Positions 46,339 to 55,710 of a stretch of DNA of 64,000 nucleotides are shown here, piece by piece. The first letter of the stretch is position 1. Each line of letters begins with the position of its first letter. The translations under genes were made by a program, and so were the position numbers. This DNA is from Acidobacteria bacterium UBA2161 (lineage in GTDB: Bacteria > Acidobacteriota > Vicinamibacteria > Vicinamibacterales > UBA823). The stretch spans positions 55,871-119,870 of the forward strand of contig DCWN01000023.1 in the NCBI GenBank assembly GCA_002328835.1. The letters run 5' to 3'. The notes beneath the pieces were generated by a model. That model was not told where the DNA came from. It saw only the letters and a program-made list of their open reading frames with translations, and searched no databases.

Positions 46339-48927
46339 TCAGAACCTCGCGCGCAACCCGACCCAGATCCCGCGCGGCGCACCCGGAGTCACGAATCGGG
46401 GCGTATCCGCACCGGGCGCCTCGGCGAGCGGCACCTCCACTTCGGCGAGCACGCCGAATGTCGCGTAGTCCGCATCGAAGAGGTTGGAGATGCGGAGGAC
46501 CCCTTCGAGCCGTTCGGTGACGCGGTAGGTCGTCAGCAGATTGACGATCGCGTAGCCAGGCACCGGCATCTGGTCGTTCCCCTCGTCACCCAGCAGCCGT
46601 CGAGACGAGGACGCCACGAGGTCGGCGCCGAGTGTCCAGTCGTCGTCCAGATCGATCGACAGTGCGACGGCCAGGCCGTGGTCCGGGACGCTCGGCAGCC
46701 GGTCGCCCGGTTCGACCAGCAGCAGGCCATCCTCGGTGGCGGCGTCGTTGACCTCCGGGTTGCTCGGCAGCGCGAGCATCGACTGAAACGTTGCGCGGGT
46801 CCAGGCGTAGCTCGCGCGCCAGTGGACGCGGCCGCGCGTCCCGGCGGCGTCCAACTCGATCCCGCGCCGCTCGGTCGAGCCGGCGTTCTGGAAGAAGCCG
46901 GTGCCGACGAGCACCGGTGATGCAACGAAGATGATGTCGTCGTCGATCCGGGAGCGGTAGAACGCCGCCGACCAATCGATCGATCCGGTCGACATACTGG
47001 TCGCCCGGCCACGCGCACCGGCCTCGACCGTCCGGCTGACGACCTGCGCGAGCGGCGGGTCCGAGACGAAGGCATTCGGCACCCGGCACGGTTCCTCGGG
47101 ATCGGCGCAGCTCAGCTCGGCCGCGGTCGGCGCGCGGCTCGACTCGCCGTAGCTGGCGTAGAGCGTCGCGCCGTCGGCGACCTCGGCCGTCAGGCCGACT
47201 GAGGGGTTCAGCCGATCGAACGCGTGCTGGCCATCGAGTGTCGTCCCGAGCGTGTCGTGGATGTCGATCGCCGAGCGGGTGAAGCGCGCGGCGAGCGTGG
47301 CGTGCAGGCGCGGCGTGAGGGCGAGCGTGTCGCTCAGGTAGACGGCGCGGTGCCGATTCGTTGTCGTGAGCCCGGTGTTGTAGATGTCATCTGGAAACCG
47401 GTTGGCGTCGCCGATCAGGAGCCCGCTGGCCGCGACCGTTCTGGTCGGCGTGAGCGTGCCGACCTCGGTCGTGCTCGAGAAATTGACGTCTGTATCATCC
47501 AGGGCGGCGCCCAGCAGCAGCACGTTGTCGCGGCTCTGCCAGCGGCCGGCGAGGCGCGCCTGGACCGATCCGCCATAGCCGGTGCTGTCGGTCAACGTTC
47601 GGTTGAAGGCCCCGTCTCCGGTCGCGGCCGTCGACGGCACGAAGGCCCCCGTCGTGCGATCGATGAGCGGTGTGTCGCCGTCGCAGAGCAGAGCATTCAA
47701 TGGGTCCGTGGGGCACGGTTCGAACTCGGCGGCGTCGCCGTTCAGCGTGTTGCGGCGGATATCGCGCAGGTAGGCCGCGGCCTGGATCGACAGCGCCGAC
47801 GACATCAGAATGTTCGCGCGCCCCTGGACCGACCCCAGTTCGTTCAGTGTCGTGTCCGGAAAGGTGTAGACCGCCGGCCGATCGACGTCGAGCAGGTCGA
47901 CCGGCACCGGTCCGTTGCCGTTGAGATCACTGTTCACATAGAGGCCGGTCACGCCGACCTCGCCACGCGGACCGCGGTGGACGATGTCGGCGATCAGCTG
48001 GACGATCTCGGAGCCCGACTCGTCGCGCCAGCCGGCTTCGCTGCGCCGCGAGGCGCCGAGATAGAGTCCAGTGTTCCCGAACCGACGCCCGAACTCGGCC
48101 GTGACATCCGCGCGACCGAACGAGCCGCCGCCCAGCTCCACCCGGGTCCCGGCCGAATCGAGACCGTTCGCCAGTTCGATCGCGACCGCGCCGCCCAGGG
48201 CGTTCAGACCGAAGACCGGCGTCGCGCCCGGGACGAGTTGGACGCGGCGAATAGCAAAGTCTGGAATCAGGTCGAACTGGATCGTGTCGCCGAACGGCTC
48301 GTTCAGGCGAACGCCGTTCTGGTAGATCGCCAGACCCTGGGGCAGACCGAGCAGCGGCGACGCGGTGAAGCCGCGGAAGCGGAGGTCGGGCTGGTGCGGG
48401 TTGCCGGTCGTCTCGTTGATCGAGGCGCTGCCCAGCGACTCGTCGAAGAGATTGCCGAGCGAGCGAGCGCCGGAGTCGCGCACGTCGTCCGCGTCGAACG
48501 TCCGGACATTGGCGGGGACGCGGCGCGAGTCGATGCCGCTACCCTGTAGCGGTGCCACGGCGACGACGTCGACGGAATCGGCGGCGATGGCCGCCAGCTG
48601 CAGCGTGATGTCGAGGCGCGCGGCCACGGATGTGATGACGGTGACGTTGCGCGTCACCGTCGCGAAGCGTTCGAGCGCGAACGCGATCTGGTAGTCGCCC
48701 GGCGGCGGGCTGTCGAAGGCGTAGTCGCCGGTCGGCCCTGACGTCGTCGTGATGACATCGGTGAGCCGTTCGGACGTCAGGGTGACCGTGACGCCCGGCA
48801 AGCGTCCGCCCTGTGCGTCGCTGATCGTTCCGGAGAGAGCGGGAGCGTCAGCCAGCTGTGCGGCGGTCGGCCCGGTTGCGAGCAGCAGGCAAGCGGCGAA
48901 GACGGCAACAGTCCTCAGGCCCGGCAT
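46339..48927 (-). CDS. TonB-dependent receptor with carboxypeptidase-regulatory N-domain
   Basis: An 862-residue outer-membrane receptor. After a signal peptide, residues ~30-115 form a carboxypeptidase-regulatory-like domain (GTISDAQGGRLPGVTVTL, GDYAFDSPPPGDYQIAF). A plug (NVRTFDADDVRDSG, FRGFTASPLLGLPQGLAIYQNG) and a beta-barrel to the terminal aromatic (GLRARF) follow. It would import a ligand such as a siderophore, oligosaccharide or peptide using TonB energy; no SusD or transporter partner is adjacent. The start has no strong ribosome binding site. A palindromic element lies in its 5' region. Confidence 0.93.
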   Translation of the reverse strand: MPGLRTVAVFAACLLLATGPTAAQLADAPALSGTISDAQGGRLPGVTVTLTSERLTDVITTTSGPTGDYAFDSPPPGDYQIAFALERFATVTRNVTVITSVAARLDITLQLAAIAADSVDVVAVAPLQGSGIDSRRVPANVRTFDADDVRDSGARSLGNLFDESLGSASINETTGNPHQPDLRFRGFTASPLLGLPQGLAIYQNGVRLNEPFGDTIQFDLIPDFAIRRVQLVPGATPVFGLNALGGAVAIELANGLDSAGTRVELGGGSFGRADVTAEFGRRFGNTGLYLGASRRSEAGWRDESGSEIVQLIADIVHRGPRGEVGVTGLYVNSDLNGNGPVPVDLLDVDRPAVYTFPDTTLNELGSVQGRANILMSSALSIQAAAYLRDIRRNTLNGDAAEFEPCPTDPLNALLCDGDTPLIDRTTGAFVPSTAATGDGAFNRTLTDSTGYGGSVQARLAGRWQSRDNVLLLGAALDDTDVNFSSTTEVGTLTPTRTVAASGLLIGDANRFPDDIYNTGLTTTNRHRAVYLSDTLALTPRLHATLAARFTRSAIDIHDTLGTTLDGQHAFDRLNPSVGLTAEVADGATLYASYGESSRAPTAAELSCADPEEPCRVPNAFVSDPPLAQVVSRTVEAGARGRATSMSTGSIDWSAAFYRSRIDDDIIFVASPVLVGTGFFQNAGSTERRGIELDAAGTRGRVHWRASYAWTRATFQSMLALPSNPEVNDAATEDGLLLVEPGDRLPSVPDHGLAVALSIDLDDDWTLGADLVASSSRRLLGDEGNDQMPVPGYAIVNLLTTYRVTERLEGVLRISNLFDADYATFGVLAEVEVPLAEAPGADTPRFVTPGAPRGIWVGLRARF

Positions 48928-48973
48928 GCAGAGTCGTCGATAGGCTGAGGGCCGGAGCTAAACAATGGTGTAG

Positions 48974-48993
48974 CGCAGGACTCTAGTCCTGCG
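48974..48993. repeat. Perfect 20-bp palindrome, REP-like
   Basis: CGCAGGACT (48974-48982), CT, then AGTCCTGCG (48985-48993). A nine-bp stem with two central bases can form on either strand. It lies between the TonB receptor start and the kinase stop. It resembles families of short mobile palindromes found in several phyla; only one copy is seen in this window. Confidence 0.6.
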
Positions 48994-49017
48994 AGGGCGA
49001 GCCGAAGGCGAAGCCCT
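48994..49017. terminator. Second hairpin, possible kinase terminator
   Basis: AGGGC (48994-48998) pairs with GCCCT (49013-49017), with an inner GCC/GGC pair, adjoining the palindrome. It follows the minus-strand kinase stop. No T-tract is present, so intrinsic termination is uncertain. Confidence 0.35.
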
Positions 49018-49033
49018 GATAGCCCCTCAACCC

Positions 49034-51763
49034 TTACGGTTCGAGCGGCGCACGTTCGCGCAGCTCCTCGAACCAGTTGAGGACGACCTCGATCTGCGGC
49101 TCGGCGGCGTCCGGGTCGTCGGCGATCATGATGAACTGCTCGCCGTCGGCCGTGACGTCGTAGTTCCGTCCGTTTTCGACGGCGAGATAGTCGCCTTCGA
49201 ACAGCAGCGCCGGAGTTCCCAAGGTCAACTCGGCACCGCCCTCGATTTCCACCGCCATCATCTGTGCGCCATTCCGGTAGACCAGCTCCCGGCCGCCTTT
49301 CGTCCACCGGGGCTCGGTCCCGCCGTCGGTCGAGATCAGCGTCTTCGCGCCCGGGCCGGGATAGGCCTGGACGTAAATCTCGAACCGTCCCGACTCGTTC
49401 GACTGGTAGGCGACCCAGCGGCCGTCGGGTGAGAACTCGGCTTCGTACTCATCGAACGCTGTCTGGGCGAACGGCTGGAGCTCACCGCCTTGTTCCAAGG
49501 GCAGCGTCCAGATGTCGAAGCTCGTCTCCGAGTGTCGTTCAACGAACGCGAGAAAAGCGTCGTCGGGTGACAGTGACGTGGGGTACTTGTCGAACTGGTG
49601 GACGTACAACTCTTCCGCCTCGCCGCTGCCGTCGGAAGCACTCGAGAAGAGGTCGAACGCCGGTCCGCCGGCTTCGGAGAAGAACAGCAGCCGCTCGCCG
49701 TCCGCGGTCCAGACCGGCGAGCCCTCGAGGCCTTCAGTGAACGTCACGCGGGTCAACGTGCCGCGCTCCAGCTCGAGGACCCAGATGTCCGATCGCGCGT
49801 CCTCGACCCGGACAGCGAGGCGCTGGCCGTCGGGTGAGATCGCCGGTTGGGAGTAGCGACGGCGCTCCTCCGTCGCCGGACGGATCGTGCCCTCGCGATC
49901 GACCCAGACGAGCATCTGATCGGCCGAGAGCGCCGAGGCCGGAACGTAGGCGAGCGCGCCGTCGTCGGAGACGCTGAACTGCGAGTTCGCGTCCTGGCCG
50001 AAGACGACATCCTCGAGGACCGGTAGCGCCGCACCCGTGACCTCGAGCGTCGCCAGATCGAACGGTACGGCTATCAGCGTATTCGAGATCGTCGGGTAGA
50101 TCAGGTGGCCGGTCGGAACGTATCGAGCGTACGTCGCGCCCTCGTGGACCGTCCGCCGATCGCCGGTCGAAAGTGTCAACACTTCGGTGTGGCTCGCCTC
50201 CAGCGACTCGGCGACGTAGACCGTGAACAGGAGTGAATCGCCATCGGGTAGGAGCTGCGGGTACCAGTGCCCCAACTCGTTCGTCGCGGTGTCGGGGGCC
50301 GTCAGTTGCTCCGGCTCGCCACCGTTTGCCGAGATGCGAAAAAGACCGCTTGAAACGCTCTGGGCGTAGACGATCGTATCGTCGGCTCCCCACGTCCCCG
50401 AGGAGTTGCTTCCGTTACCCTTGTCGACGACCGTGATCGGTGAGCCGCCGTCGGGCGATGCTTTCTTGAGCTCCGTTCCTGCATAAAAGGCTACCCACTG
50501 ACCGCCGGGTGAGAAGAACGGTTCGCTCGCGCCTTCGCTCCCTTCGACGAGCGTCGCCTCCAACTGGTCCATCTCGCGGATCCACAGCCTGGCGGTCTCA
50601 CCCTGACCGGTCGTGAACGCCAGGCGGGATCCGTCCGGCGACATCGCGATGTTGGCCGCTGTCGCGGGCGACAGTTCGGTCCCTTGGGGAATCGAGACCG
50701 CGAGACGCGTCACGCGCTGTTCCGGCTCCGGCCGCGTCAGGTTCCAGGTGAGGATGCCGGCGATGACGACGGCGATCCCGGCGGCCGCCCAGGGGAGCAC
50801 CCGTTTCCAGGTCGGCGGCTGCGTGCCGTCGGTCTCGTCGGTCGTTGCCGCGACGACGTCGTCCAGTTCGAGGCGCGCCGATCCGATATGCGGCAGCCGA
50901 CGCTTCGCATCCTTTTCGAGGCAGAGCCGCAGCAGCTTCCGGATGCCGTTCGGCGTCTGCGGCGGCAGGCTCGGCCAGTCGACGTCGGCCCGCAGGACGG
51001 CGGCCAATGTGTCGCTGATCGTCTGGCCGGCGAAGATCTGGGTGCCGGTCAGCATCTCGAACAGCACGGCGCCGAACGCCCAGATGTCCGTGCGGCGGTC
51101 GACCCGCGCGCCGCGCGCCTGCTCGGGGCTCATGTAGGCCGGCGTGCCGAGAATGACACCCGCGCGGGTGCCCATCGCGGAGATCGTCGGCGAGCTGCTG
51201 TCGGCGTCCTCCGCGCGCTCGATCGCGCTGTCGTCCGAGAGTGCCTTGGCGAGGCCGAAGTCGAGGACCTTCACCGTGCCGTCGGGCATCACCTTGATGT
51301 TCGCCGGTTTCAGGTCGCGGTGGATGACACCCTGGTCGTGCGCCGCTTCGAGTGCCTCGGTCAGCTGGCGCGCGACGTGGAGCGACTCGTCGATCGTCAG
51401 GCCGCGCTGCCAGCCGTTCCAGTCGGCCTTGCCCAGCTCGAGCGATCCGTGCGCGATGCACTCGGAGAGCGTCGGCCCCTCGATCAGCTCGAGGACCAGC
51501 GCATGGACGCCCTCGGCCTCGTCTTCTTCCAGGCCGTAGATGGCGGCGATGTTCTTGTGATTGAGCGAGGCCAGGACCTGGGCCTCGCGCCGGAACCGGG
51601 CGAGCCGCTCCGGGTCGGCGGCCAGCTGCGCCGGCAGGACTTTCAAGGCGACGTCGCGGTCGAGCGTCGCGTCGTGCGCCCGGTAGACCTCGCCCATGCC
51701 GCCCGCGGCGATGTGGGCGGTCACCTCGTACTGGCCGACACGGGTCCCGGGCGCAAGTCTCAT
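49034..51763 (-). CDS. Membrane Ser/Thr protein kinase with PD40 propeller sensor
   Basis: A 909-residue PknB-type kinase. The glycine loop is IAAGGMGEVYRAH, with Lys41, catalytic HRDLKPANIK (Asp150, Asn155), DFG at 168-170 and APE-like TPAYMSPEQARG. A single TM segment spans about 323-341. The outer ~550 residues form a TolB/WD40-like (PD40) propeller with repeated SPDGRWVAY-type motifs. It would phosphorylate cytoplasmic proteins in response to a signal bound outside. This architecture is very common in Acidobacteriota. A TATAAT lies 11 nt from the ATG. Confidence 0.95.
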   Translation of the reverse strand: MRLAPGTRVGQYEVTAHIAAGGMGEVYRAHDATLDRDVALKVLPAQLAADPERLARFRREAQVLASLNHKNIAAIYGLEEDEAEGVHALVLELIEGPTLSECIAHGSLELGKADWNGWQRGLTIDESLHVARQLTEALEAAHDQGVIHRDLKPANIKVMPDGTVKVLDFGLAKALSDDSAIERAEDADSSSPTISAMGTRAGVILGTPAYMSPEQARGARVDRRTDIWAFGAVLFEMLTGTQIFAGQTISDTLAAVLRADVDWPSLPPQTPNGIRKLLRLCLEKDAKRRLPHIGSARLELDDVVAATTDETDGTQPPTWKRVLPWAAAGIAVVIAGILTWNLTRPEPEQRVTRLAVSIPQGTELSPATAANIAMSPDGSRLAFTTGQGETARLWIREMDQLEATLVEGSEGASEPFFSPGGQWVAFYAGTELKKASPDGGSPITVVDKGNGSNSSGTWGADDTIVYAQSVSSGLFRISANGGEPEQLTAPDTATNELGHWYPQLLPDGDSLLFTVYVAESLEASHTEVLTLSTGDRRTVHEGATYARYVPTGHLIYPTISNTLIAVPFDLATLEVTGAALPVLEDVVFGQDANSQFSVSDDGALAYVPASALSADQMLVWVDREGTIRPATEERRRYSQPAISPDGQRLAVRVEDARSDIWVLELERGTLTRVTFTEGLEGSPVWTADGERLLFFSEAGGPAFDLFSSASDGSGEAEELYVHQFDKYPTSLSPDDAFLAFVERHSETSFDIWTLPLEQGGELQPFAQTAFDEYEAEFSPDGRWVAYQSNESGRFEIYVQAYPGPGAKTLISTDGGTEPRWTKGGRELVYRNGAQMMAVEIEGGAELTLGTPALLFEGDYLAVENGRNYDVTADGEQFIMIADDPDAAEPQIEVVLNWFEELRERAPLEP

Positions 51764-51774
51764 GACCAGAATCG

Positions 51775-51780
51775 ATTATA
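51775..51780 (-). promoter_or_regulatory. TATAAT -10 box for the kinase gene
   Basis: On the minus strand TATAAT is 11 nt before ATG 51763. The predicted start leaves about 5 nt of leader, so the message would be nearly leaderless. This parallels the boxes at 6280 and 10568. Confidence 0.5.
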
Positions 51781-51973
51781 TAGAAGGGGCCATGCAGAAT
51801 TGTGCAGGCCGCCAAGGTTGGGGCCCTGAAACCAGGCCTGTTTCAGCGGTCGTTCGACCCGCTTGCCGCTGGCGGTCGTGTAGAGGTCCGTACTATAGAA
51901 TGAGCGTCTGAGTTCCGCCCGCGGCCGCGCCACCTGGAAGAGCCGGCCTCGTTCGTTCCAGCAAGGGAGCCCT

Positions 51974-53344
51974 ATGACTGTCCGCAAGTTCGCCTGGTCC
52001 ATCGCGGCGGCCGCCACGGTGGCCGTTATGGTCCTGACCGTGCTCCTTCTCCCGCGCGACGCCGCCGCGCAGTGGACGCCCGAGAAGCCCGGCAGCGACA
52101 ACATCACCGTGCTCGGGCATCTGCCGCTCGGCCCGCGCCTTTCCGTCTCGGACATCGACGTCGAGCAGGAGCTGGATCGGCCCTACGCCTACGTCGGCCG
52201 GATGGTCTACGGCTTCGAGGGCGACAAGGGTATCGACATCATCGACCTGCACGATCCGACGAAGCCCGAGCGGATCTATTCGTGGCGGATCGAAAATCAG
52301 GATCTCCACCTCGGTACCGGCGGCATGGACGTCAAGCACTTCAAGTGGAACGACCGCTACTATGTCGTCCAGTCGCTCCAGTTCCGCCAGGGCGGGCCCG
52401 ACCCCGACCTCGGCGCGGTCGTCCTCGACGTGACCGGGCTGCCCGACCCCGATGCCGTGAAGGAGGTGGCGCGGATCCGGTCGCCCGACACGCCGGGCGG
52501 CTTCCACAACATCTTCATCTACAAGCACAGCACCGGCCGGGTGCTCCTGATCACCACGGTCTCGGCGCCCTACGCCCACGTCTACGACCTCGGCTACGTC
52601 GTCGAGGGCTTCCTGGACCAAGCGCTGATCGCGCGGATCCCGGTGCCCGACACCTCGAGCGACCGCCGCGGCTACCACGACTTCTATGCCGGCTACCACG
52701 TCGACTCGGCCGAGGACCGCTTCTACGGCGGCGGCACGGGCGGCTACTACGTCTACAACATCACCGAGCTGGAGGAGCCCGAACTGCTGGTCACGCTGAC
52801 CGGCATCAGTGGTGTCCGTTCGGGCCACACGTTCACGCCTACGCCCGATGGGCGCTACGTCGTTGCCGAGACCGAGTATCAGTACGCGCCGCTCCGGATC
52901 TTCGACCTCGAGCCGGCGCTCGAAGGCGAGGCGAAGAACATCCGCAGCCCGATTTCGGCCTGGACCGCCGACTGGCAGCACCTCGTGCACAACCACGAGG
53001 TCCGCTGGCCCTACGTCTTCGTTTCGGGCTACCTCGACGGCCTGCAGATCTTCAGCTTGATGGATCCCGAGAATCCGGTCACGGTCGGCTACTACGACAC
53101 CTATACCGGCCCACCCAACAAGATCCGCTACTCGCAGTTCAACGGCGCGTTCGGTATCGACGTGCGTAACGCCGACGGCCTGATTGTCATCAGCGACATG
53201 ACGACCGGCTTCTGGTCGTTCCGGATGGAGGGCTTCTCGGGCTGGAGCGGCGCCGACTGGGGGATGCCCGACATTTCGAGCGCGCAGAAGTGGGACGAGG
53301 AACTCGGCGAACTGCTCTCGGTCGGGTCTGGAGGTAGCCGATGA
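51974..53344 (+). CDS. LVIVD-repeat beta-propeller protein
   Basis: A 456-residue exported or membrane-anchored protein (hydrophobic segment about 7-27, then AAAQ). Repeats such as KGIDIIDLHDPTKPERIYSW and LQIFSLMDPENPVTVGYYDT match LVIVD-type propeller blades. His-rich loops (VHNHEVRWPY, GYHDFYAGYHVDS) could bind metal. AAGGGAG precedes the ATG. Its stop overlaps the next gene (ATGA), forming the first gene of an operon with an RskA-like protein and a multicopper oxidase. No enzyme activity is assigned; a metal-binding or partner role is inferred from the operon. Confidence 0.8.
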   Translation: MTVRKFAWSIAAAATVAVMVLTVLLLPRDAAAQWTPEKPGSDNITVLGHLPLGPRLSVSDIDVEQELDRPYAYVGRMVYGFEGDKGIDIIDLHDPTKPERIYSWRIENQDLHLGTGGMDVKHFKWNDRYYVVQSLQFRQGGPDPDLGAVVLDVTGLPDPDAVKEVARIRSPDTPGGFHNIFIYKHSTGRVLLITTVSAPYAHVYDLGYVVEGFLDQALIARIPVPDTSSDRRGYHDFYAGYHVDSAEDRFYGGGTGGYYVYNITELEEPELLVTLTGISGVRSGHTFTPTPDGRYVVAETEYQYAPLRIFDLEPALEGEAKNIRSPISAWTADWQHLVHNHEVRWPYVFVSGYLDGLQIFSLMDPENPVTVGYYDTYTGPPNKIRYSQFNGAFGIDVRNADGLIVISDMTTGFWSFRMEGFSGWSGADWGMPDISSAQKWDEELGELLSVGSGGSR

Positions 53345-53922
53345 GGATGATGAGCGCGGCGACCGTTGCGGCCGGTGCGGCGCTGGCGTTGAGCGCGACG
53401 TTGGGCGCCGCGGCACCGGCGACCCTCGTGGTGGAGACGCTGACGCCCTGCAGCACGATAGTCTCGGCACCGCTCCTGCCGTCGCAGTACTACGGCATCG
53501 AGATGGTCACGACGCGGCGCGTGCCCGGCACGGGGCGGGCCACCGGCGCTGGCTCGGTGGCGTTCGCGCGTTCGCCGTTCGGCGTCGCGGTGTCGCCGAG
53601 CGGAACCTACGTCTACGACCTGTCGCTCGCGGTCGATCGGATCAACGCGCCGCGCCGCGGCGCCTACACGGCCTGGGCCGCGGCGCCCGACCTCGAAGAC
53701 ATCGTCCGCCTCGGTGTCGTCGAGGAAGGGCAGCCGGTTTCCGGGCGTGTCGACTGGAACAAGTTTCTCGTGATCGTCACCCTCGAGCCGTCGGCCGAAC
53801 CGACCGATAGCTGGCAAGGGCCCGTCGTCATGCGGGGGATGTCCCGCTCCGGGATGATGCACACCCTGGCCGGCCACGGCCCGTACGAGAACGAGCCCTG
53901 CCTGAAGTACGGCTTCAAGTGA
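53341..53922 (+). CDS. Exported protein with RskA-like domain
   Basis: A 193-residue protein with a signal peptide (cleavage near AAAP). The region GAYTAWAAAPDLEDI ... FLVIVTLEPS ... WQGPVVMRG resembles the C-terminal, extracytoplasmic domain of anti-sigma-K factors (RskA). There is no N-terminal zinc or anti-sigma domain and no sigma factor nearby, so it is not a simple anti-sigma factor. The end is Met/His/Cys-bearing (GMSRSGMMHTLAGHGPYENEPC), which could bind copper. It is translationally coupled on both sides (ATGA with the LVIVD gene, GTGA with the oxidase). Confidence 0.6.
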   Translation: MRMMSAATVAAGAALALSATLGAAAPATLVVETLTPCSTIVSAPLLPSQYYGIEMVTTRRVPGTGRATGAGSVAFARSPFGVAVSPSGTYVYDLSLAVDRINAPRRGAYTAWAAAPDLEDIVRLGVVEEGQPVSGRVDWNKFLVIVTLEPSAEPTDSWQGPVVMRGMSRSGMMHTLAGHGPYENEPCLKYGFK

Positions 53923-55709
53923 GTGTACCGTCGCGGATACTCGGCCTGTTCCTTCTGGCGGGCGTCTGCCTGATTCCACCCGTTTCGGCTGCGGCCCAGC
54001 CCGGGCGACCCGCCGAAGCCGCCCCGGCCATGCCGATGCCGATGGACAGGCAGGAGCCCGCTCAGCCGATGGCGATGGATCGGGCCGATCAGTCGATGCA
54101 AATGGGGCCGGTCGAGGTCCTCGGCGACGGCAACGTCGCCTGGCGGATGCCGCCGATGGACGCACCGATGCCGCCGCTGCCGGGCATCGAGACCGCGGTG
54201 CCGATCGTCGGGCCGTTCCTGGCGATGGGCGACGCCGATCCCACTGGCTATCCAGAAGCGCAGCCGGGCGAGGTCGTCGAGATGGCCGACGGCGAGACGC
54301 TCGATCTGGTGGCGTCGATCGTCCGGCGGACGATCAACGGCAAGACGTTCCTGATGTACGGCTACAACGGTCAGTATCCCGGACCGCTCATCAAGGGGGA
54401 GCGCGGTTCGACCGTCATCGTGAACTTCACGAACGAGATCGAGATGCCGACGACCGTGCACTGGCACGGGCTGAGGCTCGACAATCGGTTCGACGGAGTG
54501 CCCGACGTCACCCAGCCGCCTGTGCTGGTCGGTGAGTCGTTCACCCATGAGCTGTACTTTCGCGACAGCGGCATCTACTGGTACCACCCGCACATGCGGG
54601 AGGACATTCAGCAGGATCTCGGCCTGTACGGCAACGTGCTCGTCACACCGCCCGAGACCGATTACTACGGCCGCGTGAACCGGGAAGAGGTGATTGTCCT
54701 CGACGACATCCTGATGGATGACCAGGGGCCGATCCCATGGGGTGACACGGCGCCGAGTCACGCACTGATGGGCCGGTTTGGCAACGTCATGCTCATCAAC
54801 GGCGCGACCGACTATCACCTCGAGATCGACCGCGGCGACGTCGTCAGGTTCTACATCACCAACGTCGCGAACTCTCGGACGTTCAACATGGTTTTCGGCG
54901 GCGCGCGGGTGAAGGTCGTCGGATCGGATGTCAGCAAGTTCGAGCGGGAGGAGTGGGTCGACAGCGTCGTCATCGCACCGGCGGAACGCTACATCGTCGA
55001 GGTCCGGTTCGAGACGCCGGGCGAGGTCGAGTTGACCAACTCGATCCAGGCGATCGACGACTTCATGGGCGAGTTCTATTACCAGCTCAAGACGCTGGGC
55101 CGCGTCACGGTGCGCGAGACGGCGGCGGCCGAGGATCTCTCAGCCGAGTTCGAGGTGCTACGAGAGCACGCCGATGTCATCGATGACATCGACGCGTATC
55201 GGGATGCGTTCGATCGCGAGCCTGATCACCAACTCGAGCTGACGCTGCGGGTCAAGAATCTGCCGCTGCCGATCATCCGCGCAATGGAGTTCGAGGCCGG
55301 GCTCTATGCGCCGCCGCTCGAGTGGAACGACGCGATGCCGATGATGAACTGGCTGTCGACCGCCGAGCAGGTCGAGTGGATCCTTCGGGACGCCGACACC
55401 GGCGACGAGAACATGGCAATCGACTGGGGGTTCGCGGTCGGCGACGTCGTCAAGATCCGGATCTTCAACAACCCCGAGACGCTCCATCCGATGAACCACC
55501 CGATCCACCTGCACGGGCAGCGCTACCTCGTGGTGTCGATCGACGGCGTGCCGACGCAGAACCTGGTCTGGAAGGACACGGCGATCGTGCCGGTCGGATC
55601 GACGGTCGACATCCTTGCCGATATGACCAACCCCGGCGAGTGGATGCTCCACTGCCACATCGCCGAGCACCTTCACTCCGGGATGATGACCAGCTTCACC
55701 GTCCAATAG
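53919..55709 (+). CDS. Exported multicopper oxidase with Met-rich N-terminus
   Basis: A 596-residue multicopper oxidase. Copper ligands are complete: HWHG (His181, His183), YWYHPHM (His223, His225), HPMNHPIHLHG, and HCHIAEHLHSGM with Cys579, His584 and axial Met589. After the signal peptide, about ten methionines lie in residues 38-84 (for example MPMPMD, MAMD, MQM), suggesting copper capture. GTG 53919 overlaps the previous stop. It probably oxidises Cu(I) or a phenolic/metal substrate with reduction of O2 to water, as in CueO-type enzymes. The gene order suggests a copper or metal oxidation unit. Confidence 0.95.
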   Translation: MSVPSRILGLFLLAGVCLIPPVSAAAQPGRPAEAAPAMPMPMDRQEPAQPMAMDRADQSMQMGPVEVLGDGNVAWRMPPMDAPMPPLPGIETAVPIVGPFLAMGDADPTGYPEAQPGEVVEMADGETLDLVASIVRRTINGKTFLMYGYNGQYPGPLIKGERGSTVIVNFTNEIEMPTTVHWHGLRLDNRFDGVPDVTQPPVLVGESFTHELYFRDSGIYWYHPHMREDIQQDLGLYGNVLVTPPETDYYGRVNREEVIVLDDILMDDQGPIPWGDTAPSHALMGRFGNVMLINGATDYHLEIDRGDVVRFYITNVANSRTFNMVFGGARVKVVGSDVSKFEREEWVDSVVIAPAERYIVEVRFETPGEVELTNSIQAIDDFMGEFYYQLKTLGRVTVRETAAAEDLSAEFEVLREHADVIDDIDAYRDAFDREPDHQLELTLRVKNLPLPIIRAMEFEAGLYAPPLEWNDAMPMMNWLSTAEQVEWILRDADTGDENMAIDWGFAVGDVVKIRIFNNPETLHPMNHPIHLHGQRYLVVSIDGVPTQNLVWKDTAIVPVGSTVDILADMTNPGEWMLHCHIAEHLHSGMMTSFTVQ

Positions 55710-55710
55710 A

